Part shown: in pieces, positions 1 through 5,410 of the stretch
How positions within the stretch are numbered: position 1 is the first letter of the stretch
Layout: each line of letters opens with the position of its first letter
Source of the DNA: Gammaproteobacteria bacterium UBA5338
Lineage (GTDB): Bacteria; Pseudomonadota; Gammaproteobacteria; Pseudomonadales; UBA5862
Assembly: GCA_002408105.1 (NCBI GenBank)
Contig: DHQM01000001.1
Coordinates: 1-5,410, forward strand
Direction of reading: 5' to 3'
DNA: 5,410 nt
Made by a program: the position numbers and the translations under genes
The notes under the pieces: generated by a model
The model's database searches: none
Told to the model about the DNA's origin: nothing
Seen by the model: only the letters and a program-made list of their open reading frames with translations

Positions 1-1077
1 GACCTGGTGCCCCTGGACCACAACAACCGAATCCTTGTTGATCAGGGCATGCGACGCATCCGTCAGGGGCGGTGTCGGCCTGGTATCCGAGCGTTGGCGG
101 AAGTGGCGCACCGTGACCTGCTGCGCCTGAGCTGCGCCGATGTGGGTTTTGGTCTGGCGCCGCGATTGAACGCTGCCGGTCGGATGCAAGACATGCGCAC
201 CGGCATCGAGTGCTTGCTCGCTGAGACCGACCCACCCGCGAGGGCCATCGCGGCTGATCTCGATCAACTCAACCGCGAGCGGAGAACCACCGAGCAGCGC
301 ATGCAGTTAGAGGCGCAGCAACAAATGTTAACGCTGGACCAAACGGGTTCAGTGGACGCTGGGGTCGTGTTGTTCGATTCGAGTTGGCATGCTGGGGTCA
401 TCGGCATCCTCGCGGCGCGGGTCAAGGAGCGTGTTTACCGCCCAACAATCTGTTTCGCACCCGGTTCCGGTGCCGAGATCAAAGGCTCTGCCCGTTCGAT
501 TTCGGGTGTTCACATGCGAGATATCCTCGCCGAAGTCGACCGCCGTTCCCCGGACCTGCTGCTCCAATATGGCGGCCACGCAATGGCCGCAGGTGTGACC
601 ATTGCCGCGGCCGATCTGGAGCGCTTTCGGGGGTGTTTCATCGATGTCCTGCGCGATCGCGTCGACCCCAACCTGTTTGAGGGTCGGTTATTGACCGACG
701 GCAGCTTGACAGAAGGCCAGTTGAGTCTGGATGTTGCTCGGAAGATCCGCTACGCAGCGCCCTGGGGCCAGGCATTTCCAGAGCCGATGTTCGAGGGCTG
801 GTTTGACGTTCGGTCTCACCGCGTGGCGGGTGAGAAGCACCTGCGCATGCGCATTGCGCAGGCTGCCAGTGCGGGCGCCGAGGTGGATGCGATTCTGTTT
901 AACGCTGACTTTGATCGGATCGAAGAATTCCGTGCGCCGGTTCGTTTCGTGTATCGGCTGGATGTGAATTTCTGGCGTGGTGAAGACCGGCTACAGCTCC
1001 GGATCGAGCACTGGCCGGCCCCCGATTCATCGCCCATTGGTGGGTGCGGCAGGCGGCAGGCGGCCGGGCCTCAGTGA
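1..1077 (+). CDS. recJ: RecJ, single-stranded-DNA-specific 5'-3' exonuclease (3' part of gene)
   Basis: RecJ is a cytoplasmic, metal-dependent DHH-family exonuclease that degrades single-stranded DNA 5' to 3' in RecF-pathway recombination, mismatch repair and base excision repair. The window opens inside the gene, in frame 1, so the N-terminal DHH catalytic motifs (about 230 residues judged by the E. coli protein) are missing. Of the 358 visible codons, LDHNNR (fragment residues 5-10) and [11 protein letters not shown] (about 52-62) are conserved RecJ core motifs. The DHHA1 domain follows, with [18 protein letters not shown] near 127-144, KGSARSISG near 161-169 and the signature GGHAMAAG at 191-198 (bases 571-594). 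The C-terminal OB-fold-like domain includes [13 protein letters not shown] and ends near LQLRIEHW. About 20 residues follow that have no counterpart in E. coli RecJ; part of them is encoded by a short 7-bp tandem repeat. The TGA stop at 1075-1077 overlaps the end of the convergent chemoreceptor gene. Family identification is secure; only the upstream boundary is unknown. Confidence 0.97.
   Translation, partial: DLVPLDHNNRILVDQGMRRIRQGRCRPGIRALAEVAHRDLLRLSCADVGFGLAPRLNAAGRMQDMRTGIECLLAETDPPARAIAADLDQLNRERRTTEQRMQLEAQQQMLTLDQTGSVDAGVVLFDSSWHAGVIGILAARVKERVYRPTICFAPGSGAEIKGSARSISGVHMRDILAEVDRRSPDLLLQYGGHAMAAGVTIAAADLERFRGCFIDVLRDRVDPNLFEGRLLTDGSLTEGQLSLDVARKIRYAAPWGQAFPEPMFEGWFDVRSHRVAGEKHLRMRIAQAASAGAEVDAILFNADFDRIEEFRAPVRFVYRLDVNFWRGEDRLQLRIEHWPAPDSSPIGGCGRRQAAGPQ
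1046..1066 (+). repeat. 7-bp tandem repeat, about three copies, at the 3' end of recJ
   Basis: Units GCGGCAG (1046-1052), GCGGCAG (1053-1059) and GCGGCCG (1060-1066, one mismatch) lie head to tail just before the recJ stop. The unit length is not a multiple of three, so gain or loss of a unit would change the RecJ reading frame and its last residues. The repeat also lies just past the stop codon of the convergent chemoreceptor gene. It encodes part of the non-conserved RecJ tail (GCGRRQAAG). The repeat is seen directly; any slippage is inference. Confidence 0.6.
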
Positions 1078-2165
1078 ATGGACTGACTCTGCCGTTCGAG
1101 CGCATCAAGCTGGCGCATCAATTCTGTCGATGCGCTTTGCATGGCCTTGATCTGGGCTTCGACCTGCGTGGCATCTCCTGAGGCGTGTGCGGTAATGGCT
1201 TGGCTTGCTGCGTCGTGCACGAGTTGGTGGGGGGGCTTCAGGGTGGTGAAAGCCGCCATTTTTCCATAGCGGGCCTGTGTTTGAGCGGCGTTGTACCACC
1301 GGCCCAGGCGACACTCACTGGCACCACAGAGCGGTTCTGCCGGGCTGCCGAAGGATCCGCTGACGCGTCGAAAGACGTCCAGGCAGAATAGGATGTGGTC
1401 CAGTTTCACCGCTTCCAGGAAACTGGTGGTGGAGGTGACGCCAATGGTGTCGCGGATGTCCTCCGCCACGCGCATGACTTCGCAGACCATCTCTTTGAGA
1501 TCGACCGCGGATCCGTGGGCCCCCCGTGCTTTGCCTTCCAGGTGCTGAATGTTCTCGTTGGTGCTCAGGGATTGGTGCTCGATGGCGCTCACCAAGTTGG
1601 CAATCTCCTGGGTGGATGCGGCAGTTTTTTGCGCCAGCGCTCGCACCTCGTCGGCCACCACGGCGAACCCCCGTCCCTGCTCTCCTGCGCGCGCCGCTTC
1701 AATTGCAGCGTTCAATGCCAACAGGTTGGTCTGATCGGAGATGTCGGTGATCAGTTGAACGAATTCGGAAATGCCCCGCGCCGATTCGATCAGCTGTGCA
1801 ACGGAGGCGCTGGTGGTGTCGGCAAGCTCGGCGATTTGTCCGGTCTCGGTGTGAATCTGGGCCAGCACATCAGTGCTTGATGTAAACAGGTTGTCTGTAT
1901 CAGCGAGTTCGCTCTCCTGCGTCTGTAAGTGCGCGCCGAGGTCGCCCATCCTGGTGCGGACCGCATCGAGTGCCGGCACCAGTTCGGTTACAGAAGGTTG
2001 GTTGTCCCGTGCGCTGGCTTCGGCGATCGCCTCAGCTTCGGCCTGCAGCGCCTCATCGAGGGCCTGCTGCATCCGCGCCACTTCGGTGTCGAGCGCTCCA
2101 CGGTCATTCTCGGCACGGCTGGCGCGCTCCTGAAGCTCCAGCCAGTCCTGACGCTTGATCCACAT
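1071..2165 (-). CDS. Soluble methyl-accepting chemotaxis protein with C-terminal CZB zinc-binding domain
   Basis: This 364-residue cytoplasmic chemoreceptor would signal to a CheA/CheW complex. Residues 1-50 are charged, Ala/Glu-rich and likely coiled coil; no transmembrane segment or separate N-terminal sensor domain is present. The MCP signalling hairpin spans roughly 65-245, with the highly conserved tip near 139-178 ([20 protein letters not shown], then [15 protein letters not shown]). A CZB domain follows (about 250-350) with the expected zinc ligands: His257 in KLDHILF, Cys285 in ECRLGRWY, and His313 and His317 in PPHQLVH. CZB domains in receptors such as Helicobacter TlpD bind zinc and have been linked to hypochlorite sensing; that ligand is not proven here. 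Cys261 and Cys280 are additional cysteines near the site. No NWETF-type CheR/CheB tether is seen at the C terminus. The ATG at 2165 is chosen because MWIKRQDW begins the coiled coil and AAGGGG lies 10 nt upstream. An in-frame ATG at 2291 adds 42 unconvincing residues. The TGA stop (1073-1071) lies inside the end of recJ. Confidence 0.93.
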   Translation of the reverse strand: MWIKRQDWLELQERASRAENDRGALDTEVARMQQALDEALQAEAEAIAEASARDNQPSVTELVPALDAVRTRMGDLGAHLQTQESELADTDNLFTSSTDVLAQIHTETGQIAELADTTSASVAQLIESARGISEFVQLITDISDQTNLLALNAAIEAARAGEQGRGFAVVADEVRALAQKTAASTQEIANLVSAIEHQSLSTNENIQHLEGKARGAHGSAVDLKEMVCEVMRVAEDIRDTIGVTSTTSFLEAVKLDHILFCLDVFRRVSGSFGSPAEPLCGASECRLGRWYNAAQTQARYGKMAAFTTLKPPHQLVHDAASQAITAHASGDATQVEAQIKAMQSASTELMRQLDALERQSQSIH

Positions 2166-2207
2166 GGTCGTTCCGCCCCTTGCCCCGGTGTGGCGCTTGT
2201 GATTCTC

Positions 2208-2221
2208 AGAGCCTCGGCTCT
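2208..2221. repeat. Inverted repeat in the chemoreceptor leader (AGAGCC-N2-GGCTCT)
   Basis: Two perfect 6-nt arms (2208-2213 and 2216-2221) flank a 2-nt centre. If the minus-strand promoter call is right, the repeat lies about 7-20 nt into the chemoreceptor transcript, where it could fold as a 5-bp stem with a 4-nt loop. It could instead be a DNA operator. No T-run follows on the minus strand, so it is not a standard terminator. Confidence 0.4.
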
Positions 2222-2234
2222 TGGTTGCCTGTTG

Positions 2235-2263
2235 AGTATAGGTGTGCTTCTTGCCTTCGCCAC
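2235..2263 (-). promoter_or_regulatory. Candidate promoter for the CZB chemoreceptor gene
   Basis: Reading the minus strand, TATACT (2240-2235) matches the sigma-70 -10 consensus at five of six positions. A 17-nt spacer would place the -35 at 2263-2258 (GTGGCG), which is a poor match. Initiation would fall near 2228, giving a leader of about 63 nt. No FliA-type (TAAA...GCCGATAA) or sigma-54-type element was found in the gap. The weak -35 overlaps a perfect palindrome, so an activator or another sigma factor is possible. Confidence 0.33.
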
Positions 2264-2272
2264 CGCGGTGGC
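2259..2272. promoter_or_regulatory. 14-bp perfect palindrome between the divergent genes, candidate operator
   Basis: GCCACCGCGGTGGC is identical to its own reverse complement. It lies near the middle of the region between the chemoreceptor and prfB. It overlaps the position of the predicted -35 of the minus-strand promoter and abuts the predicted -35 of prfB at 2273. A dimeric regulator bound here could affect either gene. No regulator family is recognised from the sequence, and GC-rich DNA raises the chance of an accidental palindrome. Confidence 0.4.
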
Positions 2273-2301
2273 TTCGTGCCGGCGATCCCATCGGGTAGAA
2301 T
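2273..2301 (+). promoter_or_regulatory. Candidate sigma-70 promoter for prfB-lysS
   Basis: TAGAAT at 2296-2301, in the context GGGTAGAATGCG, is a good -10 element. With a 17-nt spacer the -35 is TTCGTG (2273-2278), which is weak. Transcription would begin near 2308, leaving a leader of about 35 nt that carries the prfB ribosome-binding site. prfB cannot be read through from recJ without crossing the whole antisense chemoreceptor gene, which supports a promoter in this gap. Confidence 0.5.
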
Positions 2302-2342
2302 GCGACCGCTCCAGACGCCGTCGATCTGAGGACTCAATTCCA

Positions 2343-3438
2343 ATGGAACTCAACCCCCTGTTTCAACGTATCGCCGAGTACCAAGGACGCACCGAAGACT
2401 TGCGGAGGTACCTTTGACTACGCGACCAAGCGCGAACGGCTTGAAGAAGTCGATCGGGAACTCGAAGACCCGAACGTTTGGAACGACCCGGAGCGGGCGC
2501 AGTCATTGGGCAAGGAGCGCTCAAATCTTGTCGCAACGCTAGACACATTGGATGAGCTCCAGGGGGGGCTGACCGACCTGCACGAGTTGATCGAGCTGGC
2601 CGGAGCGGAGAGCGACGAGGAGACAGTCCAGTCCGCTGCGCTTGATCTTGATGGTCTGGCACAGCGCCTGGAAGCCCTTGAGTTTCGTCGCATGTTTGCG
2701 GGCGAACTCGACCCCAACAACGCCTACCTCGACATTCAGGCCGGCTCCGGCGGCACCGAAGCACAGGACTGGGGCGAAATGCTGCTGCGCATGTACCTGA
2801 GGTGGGCCGAACGCAAAGGGTTCGAGACTGAATTGATCGAGGTGTCGCCGGGAGAGGTGGCTGGCATCAAGAGTGCCACCATCAAGGTGGCTGGTGACCA
2901 CGCCTTCGGGTGGCTGCGAACCGAAACCGGGGTGCACCGGCTGGTGCGCAAATCGCCCTTCGATTCAGGCAACCGGCGACACACGTCCTTTGCTTCGGTG
3001 TTCGTCTCGCCTGAGATTGACGACACCATTGAGGTGGAAATCAATCCGGCCGATTTGCGAGTGGACACCTACCGCGCGGCAGGTGCCGGCGGCCAGCATG
3101 TCAACAAGACGGACTCGGCGGTGCGCATCACCCACTTGCCAACCAACGTGGTGGTGCAGTGCCAGAGTGAGCGTTCGCAACACCAGAACCGCATGCGCGC
3201 CATGGATCAGCTGCGCGCCAAACTGTACGAACTTGAACTGCAGCAACGCAACGCCGAGAAGGATGCCTTGGAAGCCAGCAAGGCCGACATTGGTTGGGGC
3301 AGCCAAATCCGTTCCTATGTGCTCGACGCATCGCGCATCAAAGACCTGCGGACGGAGGTTGAAACCTCCAACACCGGGGCAGTGCTCGACGGCGACCTGG
3401 ATGCATTCATTGAAGCCAGCTTGAAGATGGGGCTGTAG
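2343..3438 (+). CDS. prfB: Peptide chain release factor 2 (RF2), with programmed +1 frameshift
   Basis: RF2 recognises UAA and UGA stop codons in the ribosomal A site and triggers peptide release. Coding is join(2343..2414, 2416..3438): 24 codons from ATG 2343, a +1 shift at the in-frame TGA (2415-2417), then 340 codons, giving 364 residues against 365 in E. coli. The helical N-terminal domain covers about 1-110. The stop-codon-reading tripeptide SPF is at 204-206 within VRKSPFDSG. The catalytic GGQ is at 249-251 within [10 protein letters not shown]; its Gln is the residue methylated by PrmC in known RF2. The residue equivalent to E. coli position 246 is Ala, not the Thr of K-12. The C terminus keeps [14 protein letters not shown] and [10 protein letters not shown]. 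The start is set by TGAGGA (2327-2332), 10 nt upstream, and by the RF2-like [10 protein letters not shown]. The gene ends in TAG, an RF1 codon. lysS starts 5 nt later. The early stop is regulatory, not a sign of decay. Confidence 0.97.
2404..2418 (+). promoter_or_regulatory. prfB: RF2 programmed +1 ribosomal frameshift site
   Basis: The zero frame reads CGG AGG TAC CTT TGA C. The elements known to drive RF2 frameshifting are all present: an internal Shine-Dalgarno-like GGAGG (2404-2408), a 3-nt spacer (TAC), the slippery CTT (2412-2414), and a UGA (2415-2417) followed by C, which is a poor termination context. When RF2 is scarce, the ribosome pauses at UGA and the Leu-tRNA slips from CUU to UUU, so decoding resumes at GAC (2416-2418). 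When RF2 is plentiful, a 24-residue peptide is released. This is negative autoregulation. Spacing matches the E. coli site; the stimulator here is GGAGG, not a longer G-run. Confidence 0.95.
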
Positions 3439-3443
3439 CAGCC

Positions 3444-4970
3444 ATGACAGACGATCGCACCACCAACCCGGACACCATCGACCCGCCCAGTGAGCCGGAG
3501 TTGATGGCACAGCGGCGGGCACACCTCGAGGCTTGGCGTGCCTCCGGGGAAGCCTACCGGAACGACTTCCGCCCAAATGCCCATGCCCAGCCGTTGCAGG
3601 ACCAGTATGGCGGTGCAAGCAAGGCCGAGCTGGAAGCGGCGCCAGTGCGGGTGCGCGTTGCAGGTCGCATGATGCTGCGCCGCCTGATGGGAAAGGCCAG
3701 CTTCGTGACCCTGCAGGACCGCACCGGGCGCATCCAGGTCTACCTGCGCAGCAACCAGTTGCCGGAAGGCGTGTACGCCGATTTCAAGCGCTGGGACCTT
3801 GGTGACATCGTCGGGTTCGAAGGCACGCTGTTCAAAACCAATACCGGTGAACTCACGGTTCAGGCCGAACTCGCCGTCCTGTTGACCAAATCCCTTCGGC
3901 CCCTGCCGGACAAGCACCATGGTTTGAGTGACCAGGAAGCCCGCTATAGGCAACGTTATCTCGACCTGATGGTCAATGCAGCGACCCGTGAAACCTTCCG
4001 GATCCGGTCGCGGACCATAGAGGCGATTCGCCACGCTCTGGTGCGCCGGGAGTTCATTGAGGTCGAAACCCCAATGATGCAGGTAATTCCAGGTGGAGCG
4101 ACCGCACGGCCGTTTGTCACACACCACCACGCGCTCGACATGCCGCTGTTCCTGCGCATTGCGCCCGAGCTGTATCTCAAGCGTTTGGTGGTCGGCGGGT
4201 TCGAGCGGGTCTTCGAGATCAACCGAAATTTCCGCAACGAAGGCCTGTCAACGCGCCACAATCCCGAATTCACGATGCTTGAGTTCTATCTGGCGTACGC
4301 AGACTACCAGGACCTGATGGACCTCACGGAAGACGTGCTGCGCGAAGTGACCGAGCAGGCCCTTGGCACGACGCAGTTTAGCTACCAAGGGCAGGAAATC
4401 GACTTTGGTGTACCGTTTCAGCGCATTCGTCTGGTTGATGCAGTCGCCCAGCACTGCTCGGGCGAGACCGCGGAGCAGTTGCAAGATTTGTCGCGGTTGC
4501 GTGCCATCGCAGCCCAGCATGGCATTGATGTGGACTCCAGCTGGGGCACGGGCAAGCTGCAGCTGGAATTGTTCGAGAAGTTTGTAGAACATCGCTTGCT
4601 GCAGCCGACCTTCGTGACTGACTATCCGGTCGAGGTGTCACCTCTCGCGCGGCGCTCGGATGTTGACCCTGCTGTCAGTGAGCGTTTTGAACTGTTCATC
4701 GCCGGGCGAGAAATCGCCAATGGATTTTCAGAGTTGAATGACCCTGAAGACCAGGCGGAGCGGTTCCGCGCGCAAGTCGCGGCCAAAGACGCCGGCGACG
4801 AGGAGGCCATGCACTTTGACGAGGACTACATCACTGCCCTGGAATATGGCATGCCGCCAACGGCCGGGGAGGGCATCGGGATCGACCGCCTGGTGATGCT
4901 GTTGACGGACGCCGCTTCGATCCGTGACGTGCTGCTGTTTCCCCACATGCGACCGGCCACCCAGCCCTGA
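3444..4970 (+). CDS. lysS: Lysyl-tRNA synthetase, class II
   Basis: This cytoplasmic homodimeric enzyme charges tRNA-Lys with lysine using ATP. The 508 residues compare with 505 in E. coli LysS. An N-terminal helical extension (1-65) precedes the anticodon-binding OB fold (about 68-150, with [20 protein letters not shown]). The class II catalytic domain follows. Motif 1 lies around 195-218 ([17 protein letters not shown]), motif 2 around 253-283 ([15 protein letters not shown] and [18 protein letters not shown]), and motif 3 around 470-500 ([18 protein letters not shown], then FPHMRP). [16 protein letters not shown] (422-437) is also typical of LysS. The ATG at 3444 gives the expected N-terminal length. 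Its ribosome-binding site is weak (GGGG at 3429-3432, inside the end of prfB), so translation is probably coupled to prfB across the 5-nt gap. It ends in TGA. No abnormal residue was noticed in the motifs. Confidence 0.97.
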   Translation: MTDDRTTNPDTIDPPSEPELMAQRRAHLEAWRASGEAYRNDFRPNAHAQPLQDQYGGASKAELEAAPVRVRVAGRMMLRRLMGKASFVTLQDRTGRIQVYLRSNQLPEGVYADFKRWDLGDIVGFEGTLFKTNTGELTVQAELAVLLTKSLRPLPDKHHGLSDQEARYRQRYLDLMVNAATRETFRIRSRTIEAIRHALVRREFIEVETPMMQVIPGGATARPFVTHHHALDMPLFLRIAPELYLKRLVVGGFERVFEINRNFRNEGLSTRHNPEFTMLEFYLAYADYQDLMDLTEDVLREVTEQALGTTQFSYQGQEIDFGVPFQRIRLVDAVAQHCSGETAEQLQDLSRLRAIAAQHGIDVDSSWGTGKLQLELFEKFVEHRLLQPTFVTDYPVEVSPLARRSDVDPAVSERFELFIAGREIANGFSELNDPEDQAERFRAQVAAKDAGDEEAMHFDEDYITALEYGMPPTAGEGIGIDRLVMLLTDAASIRDVLLFPHMRPATQP

Positions 4971-4989
4971 GGCCGGCTGTCGCCGGTTT
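4971..4989 (+). terminator. Weak terminator-like hairpin between lysS and ung
   Basis: Directly after the lysS stop, CCGGC (4973-4977) and GCCGG (4982-4986) form a perfect 5-bp stem around the loop TGTC. Two further G-U pairs are possible (4971-4972 with 4987-4988). Only three T residues follow, so it would be a weak or partial intrinsic terminator, or a stabilising hairpin between operon genes. ung begins 22 nt after the T-run, which leaves little room for a separate promoter. Confidence 0.3.
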
Positions 4990-5011
4990 CACCGCTAGCA
5001 GAGGAAGCGGC

Positions 5012-5410
5012 ATGTCCGATCGCACTGGCGCCCACATCCAACTCGAAGCCTCCTGGAAGGGCCGCCTCCTTGAGGAGTTCTCGTTGCCGTACATGGTGGA
5101 GCTGCGCGAATTCCTGTACGCCGAAAAGCGCGCGGGCAAGGTGATCTATCCACGGGGGGACCACTATTTCCATGCCCTGAACACCACTGCATTTGACGAC
5201 GTGCGTGTGGTGATTCTGGGGCAGGACCCCTACCACGGGCCTGGACAGGCGCACGGGCTGTGTTTTTCGGTCCCTCCGGGGGTGGCGGTACCGCCTTCGT
5301 TGCAAAACATCTATCGGGAGCTGGTGACCGATCTGCAGCTTTCTCCGCCTGGCCATGGGTGCTTGGTGCCTTGGGCGCTGCAGGGGGTGCTGCTGCTGAA
5401 CGCGGTGCTG
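5012..5410 (+). CDS. ung: Uracil-DNA glycosylase, family 1 (5' part of gene)
   Basis: Ung removes uracil from DNA (from cytosine deamination or dUMP misincorporation), leaving an abasic site for base excision repair. The reading frame is open to the window edge, giving 133 codons of a protein usually near 220-230 residues. The water-activating motif GQDPYHG is at 70-76, with the catalytic Asp at 72, followed by [11 protein letters not shown]. The PPSL loop is at 94-97 and the family-typical [10 protein letters not shown] at 124-133. The second catalytic motif (HPSPLS with its His) lies beyond the window, so completeness cannot be judged. The ATG at 5012 is supported by AGAGGA at 5000-5005, 6 nt upstream, and by [10 protein letters not shown] aligning with the normal start of the family. 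It follows lysS by 41 nt and may be cotranscribed with it. Confidence 0.95.
   Translation, partial: MSDRTGAHIQLEASWKGRLLEEFSLPYMVELREFLYAEKRAGKVIYPRGDHYFHALNTTAFDDVRVVILGQDPYHGPGQAHGLCFSVPPGVAVPPSLQNIYRELVTDLQLSPPGHGCLVPWALQGVLLLNAVL

Noticed and set aside
1040..1110. Bidirectional terminator at the recJ-chemoreceptor junction
   Set aside because: The GC-rich repeat forms no clear stem with an adequate loop, and there is no T-run on either strand.
1395..1880. 161-codon open frame on the plus strand, opposite the chemoreceptor
   Set aside because: It is antisense to the highly conserved MCP tip, with no motif or convincing start signal.
2166..2291. Longer N terminus of the chemoreceptor from an ATG at 2291
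   Set aside because: It has no ribosome-binding site, the 42 extra residues look like random translation of the intergenic region, and it would run through the promoter and palindrome region.
2283..2293. Short inverted repeat CGAT-CCC-ATCG upstream of the prfB -10
   Set aside because: Four-base arms are expected by chance and no second copy was found.
2166..2300. FliA (sigma-28) or sigma-54 promoter for the chemoreceptor
   Set aside because: I found no TAAA...GCCGATAA element and no GG-N10-GC element at a useful position on the minus strand.
2415..2417. In-frame TGA early in prfB, as evidence of a pseudogene or sequencing error
   Set aside because: The surrounding GGAGG-TAC-CTT-TGA-C has the sequence and spacing of the known RF2 frameshift site, and the rest of the gene is intact.
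2965..3618. 217-codon open frame on the minus strand, opposite prfB and lysS
   Set aside because: It is antisense to the strongly conserved catalytic half of RF2 and resembles no family I know.
3315..4130. 271-codon open frame on the minus strand, opposite lysS
   Set aside because: It lies antisense to conserved lysS and prfB coding sequence, has no recognisable domain, and is typical of GC-rich coding DNA.
4826..5356. 176-codon open frame on the minus strand across the lysS-ung junction
   Set aside because: It runs against two securely identified genes and their gap, and has no recognisable motif.

Overview
The window is GC-rich chromosomal DNA (roughly 60% G+C by eye) and most likely comes from a gammaproteobacterium. 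RecJ, RF2 and LysS all read like their Escherichia coli counterparts along the parts visible here, and recJ-prfB-lysS is the classic gammaproteobacterial gene order. The genus cannot be fixed from this sequence. There is no sign of a phage, transposon, CRISPR array or RNA gene.

Layout. Bases 1-1077 (+) hold the C-terminal 358 codons of recJ, the single-strand-specific 5'-3' exonuclease. Bases 1071-2165 (-) hold a complete soluble methyl-accepting chemotaxis protein with a C-terminal zinc-binding CZB domain. It converges on recJ and the two coding regions overlap by 7 bp. Bases 2166-2342 form a divergent intergenic region with one candidate promoter for each strand, a 14-bp perfect palindrome between them and a second inverted repeat in the chemoreceptor leader. 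Bases 2343-3438 (+) hold prfB (peptide release factor 2), which carries the autoregulatory +1 programmed frameshift at codon 25 and so appears as two reading frames. Bases 3444-4970 (+) hold lysS (class II lysyl-tRNA synthetase), 5 nt behind prfB. A 41-nt gap with a small GC hairpin follows. Bases 5012-5410 (+) hold the first 133 codons of ung (uracil-DNA glycosylase), cut by the window edge.

How the parts relate. prfB and lysS look like one transcription unit of translation genes. ung may be a third member or may be partly insulated by the hairpin. RecJ and Ung are both DNA-repair enzymes. The chemoreceptor is the outsider: it lies antisense between recJ and prfB, genes that are neighbours on one strand in E. 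coli, and no other chemotaxis gene is visible. I see no wholly new system. The points most worth a second look are the chemoreceptor insertion with its two intergenic inverted repeats, the RF2 frameshift site, and the repeat-bearing tail of recJ.
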